From NCBI GenBank assembly GCA_002371025.1, contig DFFQ01000154.1, forward strand, positions 1-34,927: 34,927 nucleotides of DNA, given 5' to 3'. Made by a program: the position numbers and the translations under genes. The notes below the pieces were generated by a model. It did not search any database. It was not told where the DNA came from and saw nothing but the letters and a program-made list of their open reading frames with translations. Positions 32,323 through 34,927 of the stretch are shown one piece after another; within the stretch, counting starts at the first letter, position 1, and the number at the start of each line of letters is the position of its first letter. Source of the DNA: Lachnospiraceae bacterium UBA3772 (lineage in GTDB: Bacteria > Bacillota > Clostridia > Lachnospirales > Lachnospiraceae).

Positions 32323-32566
32323 ACGAAGGAATGTCGGAATAAATGTTGATAATATGTCCGTGAATGGATATATGATGAATCCAATTTTTTCAACAACAGT
32401 ATATGATGGAAAAAAGGATTATGATGATATCACTTTATTAAAAAGTCAACTTGAAGAAAATGGTATTACATCTATAAATGATGTAGAATTGACATTTCAT
32501 ATCTATGATGCTGATACTTATGAAACAATAACAGATTCAGATACCATAAAGTTTTCAGCCGAATAA
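32315..32566 (+). pseudogene. C-terminal fragment of an extracellular-type protein
   Basis: The plus-strand frame from 32315 reads MSARRNVGINVDNMSVNGYM, MNPIFSTTVYDGKKDYDDIT and ends FHIYDADTYETITDSDTIKF. From about 32342 (NVDNMSVNGYMM) it resembles the C-terminal beta-sandwich of DUF5067-like lipoproteins of Lachnospiraceae. There is no signal peptide, and the first ~9 residues are antisense to the truncated minus-strand gene, so this is probably a tail left by a deletion. The ATG has only a weak upstream site. Confidence 0.5.
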
Positions 32567-32579
32567 GTTTTTTGTTATA

Positions 32580-32611
32580 AAGGGTGTATGAATTACATAC
32601 GCCCTTATTTT
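32580..32611 (+). terminator. Intrinsic terminator
   Basis: AAGGGTGTATG at 32580-32590 pairs with CATACGCCCTT at 32596-32606 (one wobble), loop AATTA, followed by ATTTTAT. It ends the 32315 fragment's transcript. Confidence 0.75.
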
Positions 32612-32612
32612 A

Positions 32613-32621
32613 TGCTATAAT
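32613..32621 (+). promoter_or_regulatory. Extended -10 promoter of the kinase gene
   Basis: TGCTATAAT at 32613-32621 is a consensus extended -10 (TGnTATAAT). The -35 position falls in the terminator stem (TTACAT at 32593), as expected for an extended -10 promoter. It lies about 38 bases before the kinase ATG. Confidence 0.6.
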
Positions 32622-32659
32622 GACCTGGATTAATTAGTTATTGTTGTAGAGAGGAATTT

Positions 32660-33808
32660 ATGGATATACCAGAAGAAGTTTTATCTAAATATGAGATAGA
32701 ATCAACTATTTCTGATAGAAAACATATTTATAGTGCTTTCAGTATTGAAATGGGAGATAAATGTATTATCAAAGAAATTTCAAAAGATAATAAAGTAATA
32801 TATGAGATCCTACTAAATAGTAAGATTAATGGAGTCCCTAAAATTAAAGAAATAATAAAGATTAATGAAAATAAATATTATATAGTACAGCAGTTCGTTA
32901 ATGGGCCTTCACTTACAAAATATATTGAATATAATAAAGATCTCATAGATGAAAAATGGGTTATTGGTTTTATAAGCCAGATGTCATTAATATTAAATGA
33001 TATTCATTCTACTAATCCACCTATAATACATAGAGATATAAAACCTGATAATATAATAATTGCTTATGATGAAAGTCCGATAATTATTGATTTTGATATA
33101 TCCAGACTATTTGGAAATAAGAAAAATAAGGGGAAAAAAAGTAAAGATACTACTATAATGGGAACTGTTGATTTTGCAGCACCCGAGCAGTTTGGTTTCG
33201 GAGAAACTGATTCTAGAACTGATATATATGGACTTGGAGCTACAGTGGAATATATCATTAATTATATAGGTATACAATCGGATTGCCTTGATAGATTTGT
33301 GAAAAAATGTATGCAGATCGATCCGGAAAATAGATTTCAGAATTCTAAGGAAATATTATCTTTTATATCGGGTCATAGCAATGCAGACAATAATAAAGAT
33401 AAAAAAGAAGAAAAGAATAATCCTGCATCAGATAAAAAGAATGATTCTTATAAAGGATTATATGGAGGAAAAGTATTCAGATTTTTACCTCCTGGTTTTA
33501 GAACAGGCTATATTGGAAAGATGATTACTGCTTCTATAGTATACATACTTAATTTTCAGGTAGCATTTGCATATGAATCTGAAAATATAAATGACAGTAG
33601 AGTTTTATTTATTAATAGGTTATGTATGTTCATAGCACTAATGGGCATTTGTTTTTTTTCAAATGATTATATGGGAGTACAGAGTTTGTTTAAGATAACT
33701 TCCAGTAAAAATAAGAAGATAAGATATATCGGAATCGTATTTTATGATTTTGTTATATTTTGTATGTTAGTTGCTATTTGTATGATTTTAGAAAATATTA
33801 TTAAATAG
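32660..33808 (+). CDS. Membrane-bound Ser/Thr protein kinase (Hanks type)
   Basis: A 382-residue protein with a kinase domain at residues 10-240: ATP-anchoring Lys38 in CIIKEI, catalytic loop IHRDIKPDN with Asp126, metal-binding IDFD with Asp146, and APEQFG with the GTVDFAAPEQ activation segment end. A typical glycine-rich loop is not evident (TISDRKHIYSAFS in its place). A charged linker (about 240-260) leads to three hydrophobic segments (about 272-290, 310-328, 352-378), with the kinase on the cytoplasmic side. No PASTA domains, so it is not the usual PknB. ATG follows GAGAGGA. Confidence 0.88.
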   Translation: MDIPEEVLSKYEIESTISDRKHIYSAFSIEMGDKCIIKEISKDNKVIYEILLNSKINGVPKIKEIIKINENKYYIVQQFVNGPSLTKYIEYNKDLIDEKWVIGFISQMSLILNDIHSTNPPIIHRDIKPDNIIIAYDESPIIIDFDISRLFGNKKNKGKKSKDTTIMGTVDFAAPEQFGFGETDSRTDIYGLGATVEYIINYIGIQSDCLDRFVKKCMQIDPENRFQNSKEILSFISGHSNADNNKDKKEEKNNPASDKKNDSYKGLYGGKVFRFLPPGFRTGYIGKMITASIVYILNFQVAFAYESENINDSRVLFINRLCMFIALMGICFFSNDYMGVQSLFKITSSKNKKIRYIGIVFYDFVIFCMLVAICMILENIIK

Positions 33809-33822
33809 TAAGAGGATTAAAT

Positions 33823-34632
33823 ATGATACCAGATTACCATTTACATACTGAATTTTCCGGAGATTGTGATACCGCAGTAAAAGATCTTATTAATAAGGCT
33901 ATAAGCCTTGGAATGAGAGAAATATGTATTACAGATCATAATGATCTGGATTTTCCGAAGTTACCGGATGAAGTTGACTTTAACTTAGATATGGAAAAAT
34001 ATATTCCATATTTAAAGAAAGTAAGAGAAGAGTTTAAAGATAAGATTGATATAAAGATTGGTGTAGAGCAGGGGGTTATGCCTTCTACCTGCGAAAAACT
34101 TTCTTCGTTTTCTGATAAATATAAAGAGCTGGACTTTATAATATGTTCCTCTCATTTTGTTGATGGAATGGATCCTTATTATCCGGAGTTCTTTGAAAAA
34201 TATACTGAAAAAGAAGGATATAGGAAGTATTTTGAGACGATACTTTATAATTCAGAACATTTCCTTGATTTTAATGTTTATGGGCATTTGGATTATATCC
34301 TAAGATATGGACCTACTAAGGCAAAAAACTTTAATCCAAAAGAATATCTGGTCATATTTGAGCAAATTTTTAAAAATCTTATCAGCAATGGAAAAGGAAT
34401 TGAGATTAATACTGGAAGTCTTACCAGAGGACTTGATTTTGCTCATCCAAATGATGAATTACTGAAGCTTTATAAGGAATTGGGAGGTGAAATAATAACC
34501 TTCGGTTCTGACAGTCATAAACTGGATACATTAGGTTATAATTTTATCGAAGAATCCATGAGACTGAAGAAGTTAGGGCTTAAATATTATTGTACATTTA
34601 AAAATATGAAGCCAATATTTCATAATTTGTGA
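33823..34632 (+). CDS. PHP-domain phosphatase, histidinol-phosphatase-like (HisJ family)
   Basis: A 269-residue PHP-superfamily protein. Metal ligands appear in order: DYHLHTEFSGD near residue 6, ITDHNDLDF near 47, GVEQGV near 88, ICSSHFVDGM near 107, YGHLDYILRYG near 150, and FGSDSHK near 230. These match the HisJ/HisK-type monofunctional histidinol-phosphate phosphatase, last-but-one step of histidine synthesis; other PHP phosphoesterases remain possible. ATG follows AGAGG, 14 bases after the kinase stop, so both may be co-transcribed. No his genes are adjacent. Confidence 0.82.
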   Translation: MIPDYHLHTEFSGDCDTAVKDLINKAISLGMREICITDHNDLDFPKLPDEVDFNLDMEKYIPYLKKVREEFKDKIDIKIGVEQGVMPSTCEKLSSFSDKYKELDFIICSSHFVDGMDPYYPEFFEKYTEKEGYRKYFETILYNSEHFLDFNVYGHLDYILRYGPTKAKNFNPKEYLVIFEQIFKNLISNGKGIEINTGSLTRGLDFAHPNDELLKLYKELGGEIITFGSDSHKLDTLGYNFIEESMRLKKLGLKYYCTFKNMKPIFHNL

Positions 34633-34734
34633 AAAAACAAAGAAAATATTAAACAAAAAATTGGTTACGGAATCGATTTAAACTATCAAAATGCCTAGTT
34701 TATCTGGTTTTATGAGAAACTGACTAATTTACAC

Positions 34735-34763
34735 TTGAAATTCATGGCCTAAAACTGTATAGT
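34735..34763 (+). promoter_or_regulatory. Promoter of gap
   Basis: TTGAAA at 34735-34740 and TATAGT at 34758-34763 with exactly 17 bases between them, a good sigma-A promoter. It precedes two hairpins in the leader: GTGAAT/ATTCAC at 34774-34790 and TTGTTACT/AGTAACAA at 34799-34821, which may stabilise the transcript. The rest of 34633-34734 is AT-rich with no gene seen. Confidence 0.7.
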
Positions 34764-34856
34764 TTATGTGTGAGTGAATAAATGATTCACGGATTATATT
34801 GTTACTTTTCCACAGTAACAAGAAAAGAAAATAAATTTTCTAGGAGGAATTTTAAC

Positions 34857-34927
34857 ATGGCAGTTAAAGTAGCGATTAATGGTTTTGGTCGTATCGGACG
34901 TCTTGCTTTCAGACAGATGTTCGGCGC
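34857..34927 (+). CDS. gap: Glyceraldehyde-3-phosphate dehydrogenase, 5' end
   Basis: The first 23 codons, MAVKVAINGFGRIGRLAFRQ then MFG, give the invariant NAD+-binding N-terminus of type I GAPDH (INGFGRIGR). The enzyme catalyses the oxidative phosphorylation step of glycolysis. ATG 34857 follows a strong TAGGAGGA site at a 7-8 base spacing, and a good promoter lies about 100 bases upstream, both as expected for an abundantly made enzyme. The gene continues beyond the window. Confidence 0.96.
   Translation, partial: MAVKVAINGFGRIGRLAFRQMFG

Overview
The window looks like chromosomal DNA of an AT-rich, low-GC Gram-positive anaerobe, most likely a Lachnospiraceae member (Butyrivibrio/Lachnospira-like). 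This rests on codon use, strong AGGAGG-type ribosome binding sites, frequent GTG/TTG starts, the truB-ribF pair, and a type VII secretion (T7SS) LXG toxin locus of the kind common in that family. Genus-level placement is inference.

Left part (1-9717): housekeeping genes. The 3' end of an nrnA-type DHH phosphoesterase leads into truB and ribF, then a tRNA-Arg(CCG), a membrane-anchored hypothetical protein, and an Lrp/AsnC regulator on the minus strand. Next come an RluF-like pseudouridine synthase, ligA and metA, which overlap or nearly overlap. MetA carries Glu111, the residue linked to acetyl-CoA use. An intergenic array of 25-bp repeats and a nested hairpin follows, then a large lipoprotein and a ZIP metal transporter with palindromic candidate operators upstream.

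Central part (about 9720-21711): a T7SS polymorphic-toxin locus and the most interesting region. It opens with a WXG100 protein, a strong terminator, a DUF4176 protein and two small helical LXG-partner-like proteins. One full-length LXG toxin with a candidate immunity gene follows. After it lies a tandem series of toxin cassettes that have lost their LXG domain: an EndoU-type RNase with a CdiI-like immunity protein, a TNT-type NADase with an immunity candidate, and an unclassified toxin with a SUKH-like immunity protein. The last pieces are a decapitated WHH nuclease fragment beside an IS110 transposase remnant, and broken immunity-like genes. The cassettes share near-identical pre-toxin DNA with the full-length gene. 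They are separated by scars made of shuffled LXG fragments, which suggests a recombination-fed reservoir of alternative toxin tips. No T7SS core machinery gene (EssC, EssB, EsaA, YukD) is in the window.

Right part (21712-34927): a short run of small accessory genes (zinc-ribbon membrane protein, GNAT acetyltransferase, Cys-rich/Tudor-like protein, small acidic protein), a long REP-like hairpin, and a small membrane protein. A minus-strand MFS transporter is divergent from a five-gene cluster: zinc alcohol dehydrogenase, GH13 glycosidase, a solute-binding-like protein with no signal peptide, a RibD_C reductase and a MATE exporter. A 22-bp perfect palindrome of LacI-operator type lies between them. 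Beyond are two truncated genes abutting back to back, a membrane Ser/Thr kinase, a PHP-family histidinol phosphatase-like protein, and the promoter and start of gap (GAPDH).
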